From Kitasatospora sp. NBC_00374 (lineage in GTDB: Bacteria > Actinomycetota > Actinomycetes > Streptomycetales > Streptomycetaceae), in contig NZ_CP107964.1 in NCBI RefSeq assembly GCF_041434935.1, forward strand, positions 868,001 to 932,000: a stretch of 64,000 bases of DNA. The letters are read 5' to 3'. The notes beneath the pieces are model-generated. The model had not been told where the DNA came from and searched no databases. It saw only the letters and a list, made by a program, of their open reading frames with translations. Position numbers and translations under genes: made by a program. Positions 35,063 through 45,426 of this stretch are shown one piece after another. Within the stretch, counting starts at the first letter, position 1; each line of letters opens with the position of its first letter.

Positions 35063-35290
35063 GGCGGCGAGGCTATGAGCCCGGGCAGCCGCCCGCCTGC
35101 GGTCGACACGCTGCGCGGGCGGGGGTTCGCGCCGCCCGGTGCGGTCCGCCGCGCGCTGCGACCTGGCGTACGCCCGTCGCACAGCGTGGCCCGCGGGCCC
35201 GCCGACGGCGCCGGACGGAACACGCGTAAGGGGCAACGGCGTACCGCCACCTGGGTCTGCCCGCGCGGCGGGCCGCGGCGGCGGGGCCCG

Positions 35291-35340
35291 GGAGGTGTTT
35301 CGGCGGTGGTTCGGAGGTGTGCGGAGGTGTCGGGAGGTGT
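35291..35340. repeat. Short tandem GGAGGTGT repeat
   Basis: GGAGGTGT occurs at 35291, 35313, 35323 and 35333; the last three have an exact 10-bp period. The last copy runs up to the stop codon of the GNAT gene. Confidence 0.8.
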
Positions 35341-35951
35341 CAGGCTCGCGGCAGGGGCAGCCCGAGGTAGGTCAGCGGGCCCGGGTCGGGCACCGGGAGT
35401 TCGAGGAAGCCGAGCCGGTCGTAGAAGGCGCGGGCCGGGGTGTTGCCGGTGACCATCCCGAGGTGGACGCCGGGGGCGCCGCGCTCGGCGAGGGCGGCCA
35501 GCAGGGTGTCCATCAGGCGGCGGCCGTGGCCCTGCCGTCGGTGTTCGGGCAGCAGGTCGATGTGCAGGTGCGCGGGGTGGTCGGCCAGTTCGGGCAGCAG
35601 CATGCGTTCGGGGCGGTGCAGCAGGTCGACGACGACCTCGGTGGGGGTGACGGGGGCCGCGGCCGGGGCCGGGTGGTGCGCGGTGACCTCGGGGAGCCAG
35701 GTGTCCCGGAAGGCCCGGACGAAGGCGGCCGTGTCGGCGGTGCCGAGCACGTAGCCGACGGCGCGCTCGCCGTCGTCCAGGACGAAGGCCAGTTCCGGAT
35801 CGAGCCGCAGGTAGGGCCCGGCGAAGACGGTGGGCAGCAGCAGGGGGTCGGGGTAGAGCCCGCGGGCGTCGCCGCCCTGGTGGCCGGTCCGGACGCAGAT
35901 GTCGTACACGGCGTCGCGGTCGCTGGGGCGGTAGGGCCGGACGGTCGGCAT
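35340..35951 (-). CDS. GNAT-family N-acetyltransferase
   Basis: 203 residues. Acetyl-CoA binding motif A is seen as LLPEHRRQGHGRRLMDTLL near residue 140, followed by HLGMVTGNTPARAFYDRLGF (motif B). The N-terminus VRPYRPSDRDAVYDICVRTG is typical of the GNAT group related to the acetyltransferase-like part of O-GlcNAcase. The substrate is unknown. It lies just beyond the bglC terminator on the same strand. Confidence 0.87.
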   Translation of the reverse strand: MPTVRPYRPSDRDAVYDICVRTGHQGGDARGLYPDPLLLPTVFAGPYLRLDPELAFVLDDGERAVGYVLGTADTAAFVRAFRDTWLPEVTAHHPAPAAAPVTPTEVVVDLLHRPERMLLPELADHPAHLHIDLLPEHRRQGHGRRLMDTLLAALAERGAPGVHLGMVTGNTPARAFYDRLGFLELPVPDPGPLTYLGLPLPRA

Positions 35952-35980
35952 CGGGTGTGGCTCCTCGCTGTCGGGTGACG

Positions 35981-36030
35981 GGCGCGGGGCGGGCGGGGCA
36001 GACCCTCGGCTGCCGTGCCCGCCCCGCGCC
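35981..36030 (-). terminator. Terminator of bglC
   Basis: Perfect 14-bp stem GGCGCGGGGCGGGC / GCCCGCCCCGCGCC with a 22-base loop that has an inner 4-bp pairing. It starts 16 bases after the bglC stop. Confidence 0.7.
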
Positions 36031-36045
36031 CTGCCCCGGGCCGGT

Positions 36046-37530
36046 TCAGGTCAGGTCGCGGACCGGGGGGATCGCGTTCTCCCGGACGGAGCGGGCGTAC
36101 CAGCGGGCGCTGTCCTTGGGGATGCGGCGCTGGGTGGGGTAGTCGACGTACACGGCGCCGAAGCGGCGGCTGTAGCCGTAGGACCACTCGAAGTTGTCCA
36201 GCAGCGACCAGAGGAAGTAGCCGCGGACGTCGGCGCCGTCGGCGATGGCGCGGTGGACGGCCGCCAGGTGGCGGTGGACGTAGTCGATGCGCTGCGGGTC
36301 GTGCACCTCCCCGTCGGGGGTGACGGTGTCCTCGTAGGCGGCGCCGTTTTCGGTGATCATGAGCGGCAGCCGGGGGTGGCGCCGGGAGACGTCCGTGATC
36401 AGGTCGTAGAGGCCGGTCGGGTCGACGGCCCAGTTCATCGCGGTCACCTCGCCGGGCGGCAGGTGGAAGACGATGTGCTCGGCCCCGGGCCAGGGCGAGT
36501 GGTCGCTGGCGCCGTGGGCGTCGTTGCGGGCGGCCTCGCCGGGTGCGGGGCGCTCGTCGGCGGCGGGCGCGGACACCAGGGTCGGCGTGTAGTAGTTGAT
36601 GCCGAGGACGTCGATCGGGGCGGCGACGGTGGCCTCGTCTCCGGGCCGGACCAGGTCGTCCCAGTCGACCAGGTGGGCGGTGTCGGCGCGCAGGTCGGCG
36701 GGGTATCCGCCGTCGAGGATCGGGCCGGTGAAGACCCGGTTGCCGACCGCGTCGATGCGCCGGGCGGCGTCCCGGTCGGCCGCGCCGTCGGTGAGCGGGC
36801 GGACCTGGTGCAGGTTGAGTGTGACGGAGATCCGGGCGTCGGCGGGGAGGCCGGCGCGCAGGGCGGCCACCGCGCGGCCGTGTCCGAGGTTGAGGTGGTG
36901 GGCGGCGCGCAGCGCGTCGGCCGGGTCGGTGCGGCCGGGCGCGTGCACGCCGGAGCCGTAGCCGAGGAAGGCCGAGCACCAGGGCTCGTTGAGGGTGGTC
37001 CAGAACTTCACCCGGTCGCCGAGGGCGGCGGCGGCGATGGCCGCGTACTCGCCGAAGCGCTCGGCGGTCTCCCGGACGGGCCAGCCGCCGGCGTCCTCCA
37101 ACTCCTGCGGGAGGTCCCAGTGGTAGAGGGTGGCGACCGGCTGGATGCCGGCCGCGAGCAGTTCGTCGACCAGGCGGCGGTAGAAGTCCAGCCCCTGCTC
37201 GACCGCGGGGCCGCGGCCGGTCGGCTGGATCCGCGACCAGGAGAGCGAGAACCGGTAGGCCTGCAGGCCGAGTTCGGACATCAGCGCGACGTCCTCGCGG
37301 TACCGGTGGTAGTGGTCGGTGGCCACGTCGCCGGTGTCGCCGGCGTGCACCTTGCCGGGAGTGCGGCTGAAGACGTCCCAGATCGACGGGGTCCGGCCGC
37401 CCTCGGCGGCGGCTCCCTCGATCTGGTACGACGCCGTCGCCGCTCCCCAGAGGAACCCGCCGGGGAAGGCGAGCCGGCCGGACGGGTCGACGGTGGTCCG
37501 GGCGGCGAGGGAGGGAGAGGGGGCAGTCAT
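36046..37530 (-). CDS. bglC: Beta-glucosidase, glycoside hydrolase family 1
   Basis: 494 residues. GH1 motifs are complete: [15 protein letters not shown] at the N-terminus, acid/base Glu in TLNEPWC near residue 178, nucleophile Glu in MITENGAAY near residue 385, and [18 protein letters not shown]. No signal peptide, so cytosolic: it splits imported cellobiose to glucose. It is the last gene of the cebEFG-bglC set, and the CebR-like box covers its ribosome-site region. The ATG at 37530 is chosen over upstream in-frame codons because the GH1 homology begins right after it. Confidence 0.93.
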   Translation of the reverse strand: MTAPSPSLAARTTVDPSGRLAFPGGFLWGAATASYQIEGAAAEGGRTPSIWDVFSRTPGKVHAGDTGDVATDHYHRYREDVALMSELGLQAYRFSLSWSRIQPTGRGPAVEQGLDFYRRLVDELLAAGIQPVATLYHWDLPQELEDAGGWPVRETAERFGEYAAIAAAALGDRVKFWTTLNEPWCSAFLGYGSGVHAPGRTDPADALRAAHHLNLGHGRAVAALRAGLPADARISVTLNLHQVRPLTDGAADRDAARRIDAVGNRVFTGPILDGGYPADLRADTAHLVDWDDLVRPGDEATVAAPIDVLGINYYTPTLVSAPAADERPAPGEAARNDAHGASDHSPWPGAEHIVFHLPPGEVTAMNWAVDPTGLYDLITDVSRRHPRLPLMITENGAAYEDTVTPDGEVHDPQRIDYVHRHLAAVHRAIADGADVRGYFLWSLLDNFEWSYGYSRRFGAVYVDYPTQRRIPKDSARWYARSVRENAIPPVRDLT

Positions 37531-37532
37531 GC

Positions 37533-37546
37533 GGGAAGCGCTCCCA
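37533..37546. promoter_or_regulatory. CebR-like box before bglC (imperfect)
   Basis: On the minus strand it reads TGGGAGCGCTTCCC, 12 of 14 bases matching the CebR palindrome. It ends three bases before the bglC start, so bound protein would block initiation or elongation. Confidence 0.7.
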
Positions 37547-37664
37547 TCAGAGTGCTGGAGTCGGTGCGGCCGGGGCGCCGGGGCCGCACCGGAGTGGTCT
37601 CGGTACGGATCAACTGTGCCCGGCCGGGCGGTGGTTGTGCGAGAGGTCGGACGGCGGGTCGGGC

Positions 37665-38555
37665 TCAGCCCTTGACCGCGCCCTGGGTGAGGCCGCCGAC
37701 GATGTGCCTGCCGAACAGCACGAACACCAGGAGCAGCGGCAGGGTGCCGAGCAGCGCACCGGCCATGATGATCGACCAGTCGGTGGACCAGCCGGTGCCG
37801 AGCCCGGCCAGGGCGACCTGGACGGTGGGGTTGGTGGAGCCGTTCATCGCGATGATCGGCCACAGGAAGTCGTTCCAGGACTGGACGAAGGTCAGCATCC
37901 CCAGCACGGCCATCGCGGGCCGGGCGATCGGTACCACCACGTGGCGGACCACCCGCAGCGAGTTGGCGCCGTCCATCCGGGCGGCCTCCAGCAGCTCGGT
38001 GGGCAGGGCCTGGACCAGGAACTGCCGCATGAAGAACACGCCGAAGGCGGTGACCAGGGCGGGCAGGATCAGCGCGCCGAGGTGGTTGCCCAGGCCGAGG
38101 TGCTTCATCAGGATGAACAGCGGGACCACGCTGAGCTGGGCCGGTACGGCCAGGGTCGCGACCACCAGGGCGGTCATGGCACCGCGGCCGGGGAAGCGGA
38201 GCTTGGCGAAGGCGAAGCCCGCCAGCAGCGAGAACGAGACGGTGCCCAGCGTGACGGAGCCCGCCACCAGCGTCGAGTTGAGCAGCGCGACGCCCATCCC
38301 CCGGCCGCCGGCGTTGTGCCAGACGTACGAGAGGTTCTTGAACAGGTTGCCGCCCGGGACGAGCGGCGGCGGGGTGGAGACCACGGCGTGCGCGTCCGTG
38401 GAGGCCGCGACCAGGGTCCAGTACAGCGGGAACAGCGAGGCGAGCGCGACGACGACCAGGACGGCGTAGGTCACCGGCCCGGCGTGGTGCTGGCGGCCGG
38501 CCCGGGTGCGCGGGACGCGGCGCAGGAGGCGGGTGTGCGGGAGTGCGGTGGTCAT
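37665..38555 (-). CDS. cebG: Cellobiose/cellotriose ABC transporter permease CebG
   Basis: 296 residues, six membrane helices, with the carbohydrate-permease EAA loop ([22 protein letters not shown]). Together with CebF it forms the membrane channel that receives sugar from CebE. The energising ATPase is not encoded here; in streptomycetes MsiK supplies it from elsewhere (known for the family). AGGAGG lies just before the ATG. Starts 11 bp after cebF. Confidence 0.92.
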   Translation of the reverse strand: MTTALPHTRLLRRVPRTRAGRQHHAGPVTYAVLVVVALASLFPLYWTLVAASTDAHAVVSTPPPLVPGGNLFKNLSYVWHNAGGRGMGVALLNSTLVAGSVTLGTVSFSLLAGFAFAKLRFPGRGAMTALVVATLAVPAQLSVVPLFILMKHLGLGNHLGALILPALVTAFGVFFMRQFLVQALPTELLEAARMDGANSLRVVRHVVVPIARPAMAVLGMLTFVQSWNDFLWPIIAMNGSTNPTVQVALAGLGTGWSTDWSIIMAGALLGTLPLLLVFVLFGRHIVGGLTQGAVKG

Positions 38556-38566
38556 GGTTCCTCCTC

Positions 38567-39577
38567 TCACTGCGACGTGCGCAGCCGGCGGGCGATCAGG
38601 GCGTTGACCAGGCCGATCAGCAGGAGCAGCGCGAACATCGTCCACGCGACGGCCGAGGCCCGGCCGAGCATGCTGTTGCGGAAACCCTGGTCGTACATGA
38701 AGACGCCGAGGGTCTCGTACTGGTGGGCGGCGCCGCCCTGGTGGCCGCTCTGGCCGCCGAACAGGAAGGGCTCGCCGAAGAGCTGGGTGGCGCCGATGGT
38801 GGAGACCACCACCGTGAACAGGATGGTGGGGCGCAGCGCCGGGACGGTGACGTGCAGGAACTGCCGCCAGCGGGAGGCGCCGTCGATCGCGGCGGCCTCG
38901 TAGAGCTCACCGGGGACGGCCTGCATGGCGGCGAGGTAGATCAGGGCGTTGTAGCCCGTCCACCGCCAGGTGACGATGGTGGAGACGGCGAGTTGGGACG
39001 TCCAGTCGCCGGCCTCCCAGGCGACCGGGTCGAGGCCGAACAGGCCGAGGAACCAGTTGGCCATGCCGCTCTCCGGGCTGAAGATCAGCGCGAACACCAG
39101 GGTGGCGGCGGCGACCGAGGTCGCGTACGGGGCGAGCAGCGCGGTGCGGAAGAACGAGCGGGCGCGCAGCCGGTAGTTGAGCAGGTGGGCGAGGCCGATC
39201 GCCATCATCAGCTGGGGGACCGTGGACAGGATGCCGAGCGTGACGGTGTTGCCCAGGGCGTTCCAGAAGAAGTGGCTCGCCGGGCCGGTGAACAGGTCGG
39301 TGTAGTTCCGCAGGCCGACCCACTCGGCCCGGTCGACGCTGTACAGGCTGACCCGGTGCAGCGAGAGCCAGCCGGTGTAGAGCAGCGGGAAGAGGCCGAA
39401 TACGGCGAACACCAGGAAGAACGGCGCCACGAACGCGTACGGCGAGGCCTTGGTGTCCCAGCGGTAGAGGCGGCTGCGCAGGGCCTGGCGGCGGCTCTCC
39501 GCGGCGGGCGCGGGGCCAGGCGGGTCGGGAGTGGCGGAGTCCGGTCCGCTTCCGCGTGCGCTGATGGAGGTGGCCAC
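38567..39577 (-). CDS. cebF: Cellobiose/cellotriose ABC transporter permease CebF
   Basis: 336 residues with six membrane helices after a long Pro/Ser N-terminal tail (1-45). EAA loop [22 protein letters not shown] is present. The GTG start at 39577 is preceded by GGAAGGA; an earlier in-frame start is possible but lacks a ribosome site. It pairs with CebG in the membrane. A strong hairpin lies between cebE and this gene. Confidence 0.92.
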   Translation of the reverse strand: MATSISARGSGPDSATPDPPGPAPAAESRRQALRSRLYRWDTKASPYAFVAPFFLVFAVFGLFPLLYTGWLSLHRVSLYSVDRAEWVGLRNYTDLFTGPASHFFWNALGNTVTLGILSTVPQLMMAIGLAHLLNYRLRARSFFRTALLAPYATSVAAATLVFALIFSPESGMANWFLGLFGLDPVAWEAGDWTSQLAVSTIVTWRWTGYNALIYLAAMQAVPGELYEAAAIDGASRWRQFLHVTVPALRPTILFTVVVSTIGATQLFGEPFLFGGQSGHQGGAAHQYETLGVFMYDQGFRNSMLGRASAVAWTMFALLLLIGLVNALIARRLRTSQ

Positions 39578-39653
39578 GGGTGGCTTCCTTCCGTGAGGGA
39601 CGGCGTGCGGTGTCACTGGACGGCAGTGGAACTCCGCGTGGAACGGGCGGCGG

Positions 39654-39686
39654 CGGGGCGGGGCCGCGGGGGTTGGCCCCGCCCCG
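39654..39686 (-). terminator. Hairpin between cebE and cebF
   Basis: 12-bp stem CGGGGCGGGGCC / GGCCCCGCCCCG with a 9-base loop, eight bases after the cebE stop. Such intercistronic hairpins often protect the upstream message and lower permease expression relative to the binding protein. Confidence 0.6.
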
Positions 39687-39694
39687 GGAGCGGG

Positions 39695-41020
39695 CTACTG
39701 GATGGTGCTGTCGATCTGCTGGACGGTGGCCTTCCAGGCCTCCTCCGCGCTCTTGCCGTTCTGCTCGACCAGGAGGATGCCGTTGCTGAAGGCGTTCTGC
39801 AGGTCACCGGCGTGCACGCCGGTCTCGGCCGGCTTGATGGCCTTGGCGGCGGTGGAGAAGATCTGGCCGGTGGGGGCGTCGGGGCCGATGTAGGGGTTCT
39901 TGAAGTCCGAGACCCCGGGCAGCGCGTAGGCACCCTGGCTGGAGGGGATGTTGCCGACCTTCTGGAAGACCTTCGCCTGCTGCTCCGGCAGGGACAGCCA
40001 GGCCACCAGCTCCTGCGCGGCGGCGACGTGCCTGCCCGAGCTGGGCACCGCGAGGAAGGAACCGCCCCAGTTGCCGGCGGCGGGCGCCTGGGCGACGTTC
40101 CACTTGCCGGCGTTGGCCGGGCCGGAGTACTTCTCGATGTTGGCCTGCTGCCAGGACGGGCAGATGGTGGTGGCGAAGGTGGACTGGGAGAACGCGGTCT
40201 GCCAGGGGGTGTCGAACTCCTTCAGGCCCTGCGAGGTGCCGGCGGCGTCGGCCTGCATGGCCAGCTCCCAGGCCTTCCTGACGCCGGCGGAGTCCTTGTA
40301 GGCGAGCTTGCCGCCCTTGTAGTACTGCTCGCTGGAGCTGGAGACGGCCGCGTTGAAGAGACCGGTCGCGGAGTCCATGAAGAACGTGCCCTTGGGAGCC
40401 TTGGCCTGGAACTGCTTTCCGGCCTCGACGTACTTGGACCAGTCGCCGGCCCACAGCGCACCGACCGCGGCCGGGTCGGAGGGCAGGCCCGCGGCCTGGA
40501 AGAGGTCCTGGCGGTAGCAGACGGCCATCGGGCCGACATCGGTGCCCAGGCCGATGGTCCTGCCGCTCGCGGTGGTGCCCTGCTGCCACTTCCACGGCAG
40601 GTAGTCGTCCTTCTTGACGCCCGGCGCCTTCGAGAGGTCCTGGAACGCGCCGCTCAGCGCGTCGGAGGTGGCCAGCGCGATGCGGCCGACCTCCAGGGCC
40701 TGGACGTCGTCGAGTCCGCTGCCGGCCGCGAGGTGGGTCTGCACCGCGGTCCAGTAGTCCGCCTCCTGGGTGGTGGTGTTCTCCTTGATGGTGATGTTCG
40801 GGTGTGCCGCGGTGTAGGCGTCGAACAGCCCGGCCTCCTTGAAGCCGAAGGTCCCGAAGTCACCGACCGTCAGAGTGATCTTCTCGTTCGCATCGGTCGA
40901 GGCGCCCGAGCCGCTGCTGGAGCAGCCGGTGGCCAGCAGGGCGGTGGCGCTCAGCACGGCGGTGACGAGCACGGCGGCTCTGCGGGAGGGGGCGGGGCGG
41001 GCGGCACGGGACGTGCGCAT
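39695..41020 (-). CDS. cebE: Cellobiose/cellotriose-binding lipoprotein CebE
   Basis: 441 residues. Lipoprotein signal with lipobox LATGC near residue 33 and a Ser/Gly spacer. The mature part is an extracellular type-1 sugar-binding protein: ITLTVGDFGTFGFKEAGLFD, ENTTTQEADYWTAVQTHLAAG, WKWQQGTTASGRTIGLGTDV, and SFLAVPSSGRHVAAAQELV. Start at 41020 rather than 41026 because AGGAG sits six bases before it. A perfect CebR box lies 129 bp upstream. Role: captures cello-oligosaccharides for CebFG. Identity rests on operon layout, CebR boxes and bglC. Confidence 0.92.
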   Translation of the reverse strand: MRTSRAARPAPSRRAAVLVTAVLSATALLATGCSSSGSGASTDANEKITLTVGDFGTFGFKEAGLFDAYTAAHPNITIKENTTTQEADYWTAVQTHLAAGSGLDDVQALEVGRIALATSDALSGAFQDLSKAPGVKKDDYLPWKWQQGTTASGRTIGLGTDVGPMAVCYRQDLFQAAGLPSDPAAVGALWAGDWSKYVEAGKQFQAKAPKGTFFMDSATGLFNAAVSSSSEQYYKGGKLAYKDSAGVRKAWELAMQADAAGTSQGLKEFDTPWQTAFSQSTFATTICPSWQQANIEKYSGPANAGKWNVAQAPAAGNWGGSFLAVPSSGRHVAAAQELVAWLSLPEQQAKVFQKVGNIPSSQGAYALPGVSDFKNPYIGPDAPTGQIFSTAAKAIKPAETGVHAGDLQNAFSNGILLVEQNGKSAEEAWKATVQQIDSTIQ

Positions 41021-41148
41021 GTCCATCTCCTTGGTCCGGTACGCGGCGGTGCGTCCCGGGAGCGGGGGCGAAGGGGGACGGCCTGGATTCGGCCGGTTGA
41101 CGTGCGGCTGGTGGCGTTGCCGAGGCCTGGGGCTCTGCCAGTAGAGTG

Positions 41149-41162
41149 TGGGAGCGCTCCCA
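41149..41162. promoter_or_regulatory. CebR box in the cebE-cebR intergenic region
   Basis: Perfect 14-bp palindrome TGGGAGCGCTCCCA, the CebR target known from Streptomyces griseus, S. reticuli and S. scabiei. It lies in the 306-bp gap 41021-41326 between cebE and the broken cebR and should cover the cebE promoter; -10/-35 hexamers are not clear. Confidence 0.9.
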
Positions 41163-41201
41163 TGCGTCTGCCGGAAGATTGCTTCCCGGCGGGGTCACAT
41201 G

Positions 41202-41213
41202 TCAAGACTTGAA
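41202..41213. repeat. Left copy of a 12-bp palindromic repeat flanking the cebR fragment
   Basis: TCAAGACTTGAA; its inner 11 bases are a palindrome (TCAAG-A-CTTGA). An identical copy lies 444 bp to the right. Confidence 0.8.
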
Positions 41214-41326
41214 GTCCAATGCGTTACCGGAGCGTGTCCGGCCGACGCCCGCGACGGTCCGGTCCGACCGGCCCGCTCACACCCGATCCCGCCCCGGCCC
41301 CACCCCTATCCCGCCCGAGGTGAACG

Positions 41327-41656
41327 ATGAGCCCGACCGCCCCGCGGCCCGCCGCGTCTCCCGCCGTCCCCGCAGGTGGGCGCGGTTCCGTACGGCCCAG
41401 ACTGGAGGAGGTCGCGGCGCTCGCCGGGGTCGGCCGGGGCACCGTGTCCCGGGTGATCAACGGCTCGCCCAAGGTCAGCGCCACAGCACGGGCCGCGGTG
41501 CAGGCGGCGATCGCCGAGCTCGGCTACGTCCCGAACCGGGTCGCCCGCTCGCTGGTGACCTCGCGGACCGACTCGATCGCCCTGGTGGTGCCCGAGGCGG
41601 AGACCCGGCTGCTCTCCGAGCCGTACTTCTCCGAACGCCTTTCCTTCAAGACTTGA
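41327..41656 (+). pseudogene. cebR: Truncated cebR: LacI-family DNA-binding domain only
   Basis: 109 residues, against about 340-350 for intact CebR. The LacI helix-turn-helix is complete (RLEEVAALAGVGRGTVSRVI, then GYVPNRVARSLVTSRTDSIA) and the hinge is followed by the first strand of the effector domain (LVVPEAETRLLSEPYFSE). After that the protein ends as RLSFKT. The sugar-binding and dimerisation domain is missing, and no remaining part was found in 41657-41986. The stop codon lies inside a 12-bp repeat also found upstream. RBS GAGGTGA precedes the ATG. The fragment could still be made, but without effector domain it should not respond to cellobiose and may bind poorly. Confidence 0.85.
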
Positions 41657-41657
41657 A
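41646..41657. repeat. Right copy of the 12-bp palindromic repeat
   Basis: TCAAGACTTGAA; the cebR fragment stop codon (TGA, 41654-41656) is part of it. Confidence 0.8.
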
Positions 41658-41773
41658 CGATGCTGGACGTCTTGACGCTCCGGCAGCGGATCTGACTTCA
41701 TGTGCGGCGGCCCCTTGCGTCGCCGACCCGTTCACCCTCCCCTCCCTCCGGATGGGATTCGCCGGCGATCACT

Positions 41774-41787
41774 GGGAGCGCTCCCAG
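41774..41787. promoter_or_regulatory. Orphan perfect CebR box downstream of the cebR fragment
   Basis: TGGGAGCGCTCCCA flanked by C and G, giving a 16-bp perfect palindrome. It lies in the 330-bp stretch 41657-41986, which has no other gene I can support. The next start is a 145-residue protein 200 bp to the right. Confidence 0.85.
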
Positions 41788-41986
41788 CCATCTGGCGCCC
41801 GATCCGCCTCCGAGCACGGCTCAGTGGTCAGGACAGCGAGCCGCGCACGGCACTCGACCCTCCCGACGCGATCCGGCCGCGCAGCGGATGGCCGGTTTCC
41901 GATCCGCTGAAGCCCCGGTCCCGGGGCAGGCTCAGTGCGGGGCGGGTGACCGCCCCACCCGCACCGACCAGCCGAGGGGTATGCCG

Positions 41987-42424
41987 ATGAGCCGGCCCGT
42001 ACCGTCGCACCGTCCGATCGGAGAGTTGATCTCCGAGGCCGCCGACACCATCCGATCCGCCAATCAGATCGCCCAACTGCACGACCGGCCCGGCCTGTTG
42101 GACGCCGACCAGCTGACCGACACGGTCGGCTCCCTGCACACCCTCGCGGCGAACCTGCCGGAGCTGTTCGACCGCCTCGGCACCTTCCTGAGCAGCGAGC
42201 AGGCCGCCGGCCGGCTCACCCCTTCCTCTCCCGAGGTGTCCGACCTGGACCTGGTCAGGACGGTCCGGGACGCCCGCGAGCAGCTCGGCGAGGCGAGCCG
42301 GATCGCGGGGGTGCTCGGCGAGGCGCTGGCCCTGGCGGGAAGCTCGCTGGCCGCCGTCGGCAAGCCCTGGAACACCGCCGCCGTCCGCGGTCCGGACGGC
42401 GGCGGCGGTGCGCAGCCGGTCTGA
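41987..42424 (+). CDS. Small alpha-helical protein of unknown function
   Basis: 145 residues, soluble, predicted mostly helical (ELISEAADTIRSANQIAQL, then DAREQLGEASRIAGVLGEAL), with a Gly-rich C-terminus. Two ATGs lie six bases apart; GAGGGG is seven bases before the second (41987), which is chosen. It follows the orphan CebR box in the same direction, so it could have come under sugar control after the cebR rearrangement (inference). I do not recognise the family. Confidence 0.65.
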   Translation: MSRPVPSHRPIGELISEAADTIRSANQIAQLHDRPGLLDADQLTDTVGSLHTLAANLPELFDRLGTFLSSEQAAGRLTPSSPEVSDLDLVRTVRDAREQLGEASRIAGVLGEALALAGSSLAAVGKPWNTAAVRGPDGGGGAQPV

Positions 42425-42425
42425 C

Positions 42426-42456
42426 ACCCGGTCGGGCCCGGGCGGCCCGGCCGGGT
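42426..42456. terminator. Bidirectional terminator between convergent genes
   Basis: ACCCGG / CCGGGT outer arms and GGGCC / GGCCC inner arms with a 5-base loop, filling the gap between the small helical protein gene and pgm. Confidence 0.6.
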
Positions 42457-42457
42457 C

Positions 42458-44098
<1,641 letters not shown>

Positions 44099-44336
44099 CG
44101 CGTCTCCTTCGGTCGCGTCACCCCGACCCCGTCCGGCAGGTGGGGCCGGGCTGTCCTGTCTCCCCACCAGTACATCAGTCCTTGTGCGCGCGAACATGAC
44201 CGCCCGTTCACCGGACCGTGCCGGTACGTCGAACTCCGGCCGCCGGGCGGTCGAACCGGGGATCGCCGCGTCGCACCGGGCGCGGCCGTCCGCAATGCGG
44301 TGGACACCACCGGTCCGGTGCAGCAGCATCCGCAGC

Positions 44337-44894
44337 ATGAACGATCACTCCCCGGCCCACGCGGCCAGCCCCGGCGTCCCCCGACGGATCGGCTTCACCC
44401 TGCTGCCCGCCCCCGCGATGACCGCGCTCCTCGCCGGCGACCTGGCGGGCGCCGGCGACCTCGTCGGGCTGCGCCTCACCGACTTCTTCCTGACCGACCG
44501 GGCCTGCTGGCTCTGGCGGTACCGGCTCGACCAGCTGGCCGAGCGGCCGCAGGACGCGCCGTGGCTCGCACGGGCCGCGGTGGCGCGGCCGCACGGCGAG
44601 GTGGTCGGCTACGCCGGGTTCCACGGCGGGCCCGACGAGGCGGGCATGGTCGAGGTCGGGTACTCGGTGGCACCGGAGTTCCGCCGGCAGGGGTACGCCA
44701 GGGCGATGCTGGCCGAGTTGCTGCGGCTCGCCGCCGCCGAGCCCGCGGTGCACACGGTGCGGGCCACCATCAGTCCGGACAACGAGGGGTCGCTGGCCAC
44801 CATCCGGGGCTTCGGCTTCGTGGCGGTCGGCGAGCAGTGGGACGAGGTGGACGGCCTGGAGCTGATCTTCGAGGTGCCGGCCCGGGTCGGCTGA
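44337..44894 (+). CDS. GNAT-family N-acetyltransferase
   Basis: 185 residues. The acetyl-CoA site is [20 protein letters not shown] near residue 105, with [21 protein letters not shown] as motif B, the pattern of RimJ/RimL-like protein or small-molecule acetyltransferases. No ribosome site stands before the ATG at 44337, so the exact start is uncertain. Substrate unknown. It is divergent from pgm; the 238-bp gap between them shows no other gene. Confidence 0.85.
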   Translation: MNDHSPAHAASPGVPRRIGFTLLPAPAMTALLAGDLAGAGDLVGLRLTDFFLTDRACWLWRYRLDQLAERPQDAPWLARAAVARPHGEVVGYAGFHGGPDEAGMVEVGYSVAPEFRRQGYARAMLAELLRLAAAEPAVHTVRATISPDNEGSLATIRGFGFVAVGEQWDEVDGLELIFEVPARVG

Positions 44895-44926
44895 CGTCGG
44901 GCCCGGCGCGGCGCCGCGATATCCGT

Positions 44927-44956
44927 TTCGGCGGCCCGCACGGCTGCGGTTAAGGT
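44927..44956 (+). promoter_or_regulatory. Promoter of the S4-domain gene, leaderless layout
   Basis: -10 TAAGGT (44951-44956), a common streptomycete form, with a weak -35 TTCGGC (44927-44932) 18 bases upstream. The ATG is eight bases after the -10, where transcription should start, and no ribosome site is present. Confidence 0.55.
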
Positions 44957-44963
44957 CGACGGC

Positions 44964-45338
44964 ATGGAGTCGCAGGACGCAACCGTACGGGTGGACAGCT
45001 GGATCTGGTCGGTCCGGCTGACCAAGACCCGGGCCCTGGCCGCGGCGGCCTGCCGGGCCGGCCACGTGCGGGTGAACGGGGAGAAGGTCAAGCCGGCGCA
45101 GTCGCTGCACCCGGGCGACGAGGTCCGGGTGTTCCACGCCGGGCGTGAGCGCGTGGTGGTGGTCGCCAAGCTGGTCCGCAAGCGGGTCGGCCCGGTTCCG
45201 GCGGCCGAGTGCTTCGTCGACAACAGCCCGCCGCCCCCGCCGCGCGAGGAGGTCGCCGTCGTCGCCGCCCGTGATCGTGGCGCCGGCCGCCCGACCAAGC
45301 GCGAGCGCCGGGACATCGAGCGGCTGCGGGGCCAGTAG
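44964..45338 (+). CDS. S4-domain RNA-binding protein (Hsp15-like)
   Basis: 124 residues. The S4 fold is clear at residues 9-75: VRVDSWIWSVRLTKTRALAA, CRAGHVRVNGEKVKPAQSL and HPGDEVRVF. A basic C-terminal tail (PTKRERRDIERLRG) is like that of Hsp15/HslR, which binds stalled 50S subunits with tRNA in E. coli. A similar ribosome-rescue role is plausible. Confidence 0.87.
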   Translation: MESQDATVRVDSWIWSVRLTKTRALAAAACRAGHVRVNGEKVKPAQSLHPGDEVRVFHAGRERVVVVAKLVRKRVGPVPAAECFVDNSPPPPPREEVAVVAARDRGAGRPTKRERRDIERLRGQ

Positions 45339-45426
45339 CCGGGGCCGGATTCCGTACTCCCGACCGGCCGGTCGCGCTACGGTGCCGGAGCGCTCTCGCA
45401 CGGCGTTCGGCATCGGGGGGTACGCC

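Noticed and set aside
41657..41986. Search for the missing effector domain of cebR in other frames
   Set aside because: None of the frames shows LacI effector-domain motifs, so a simple frameshift does not explain the truncation.
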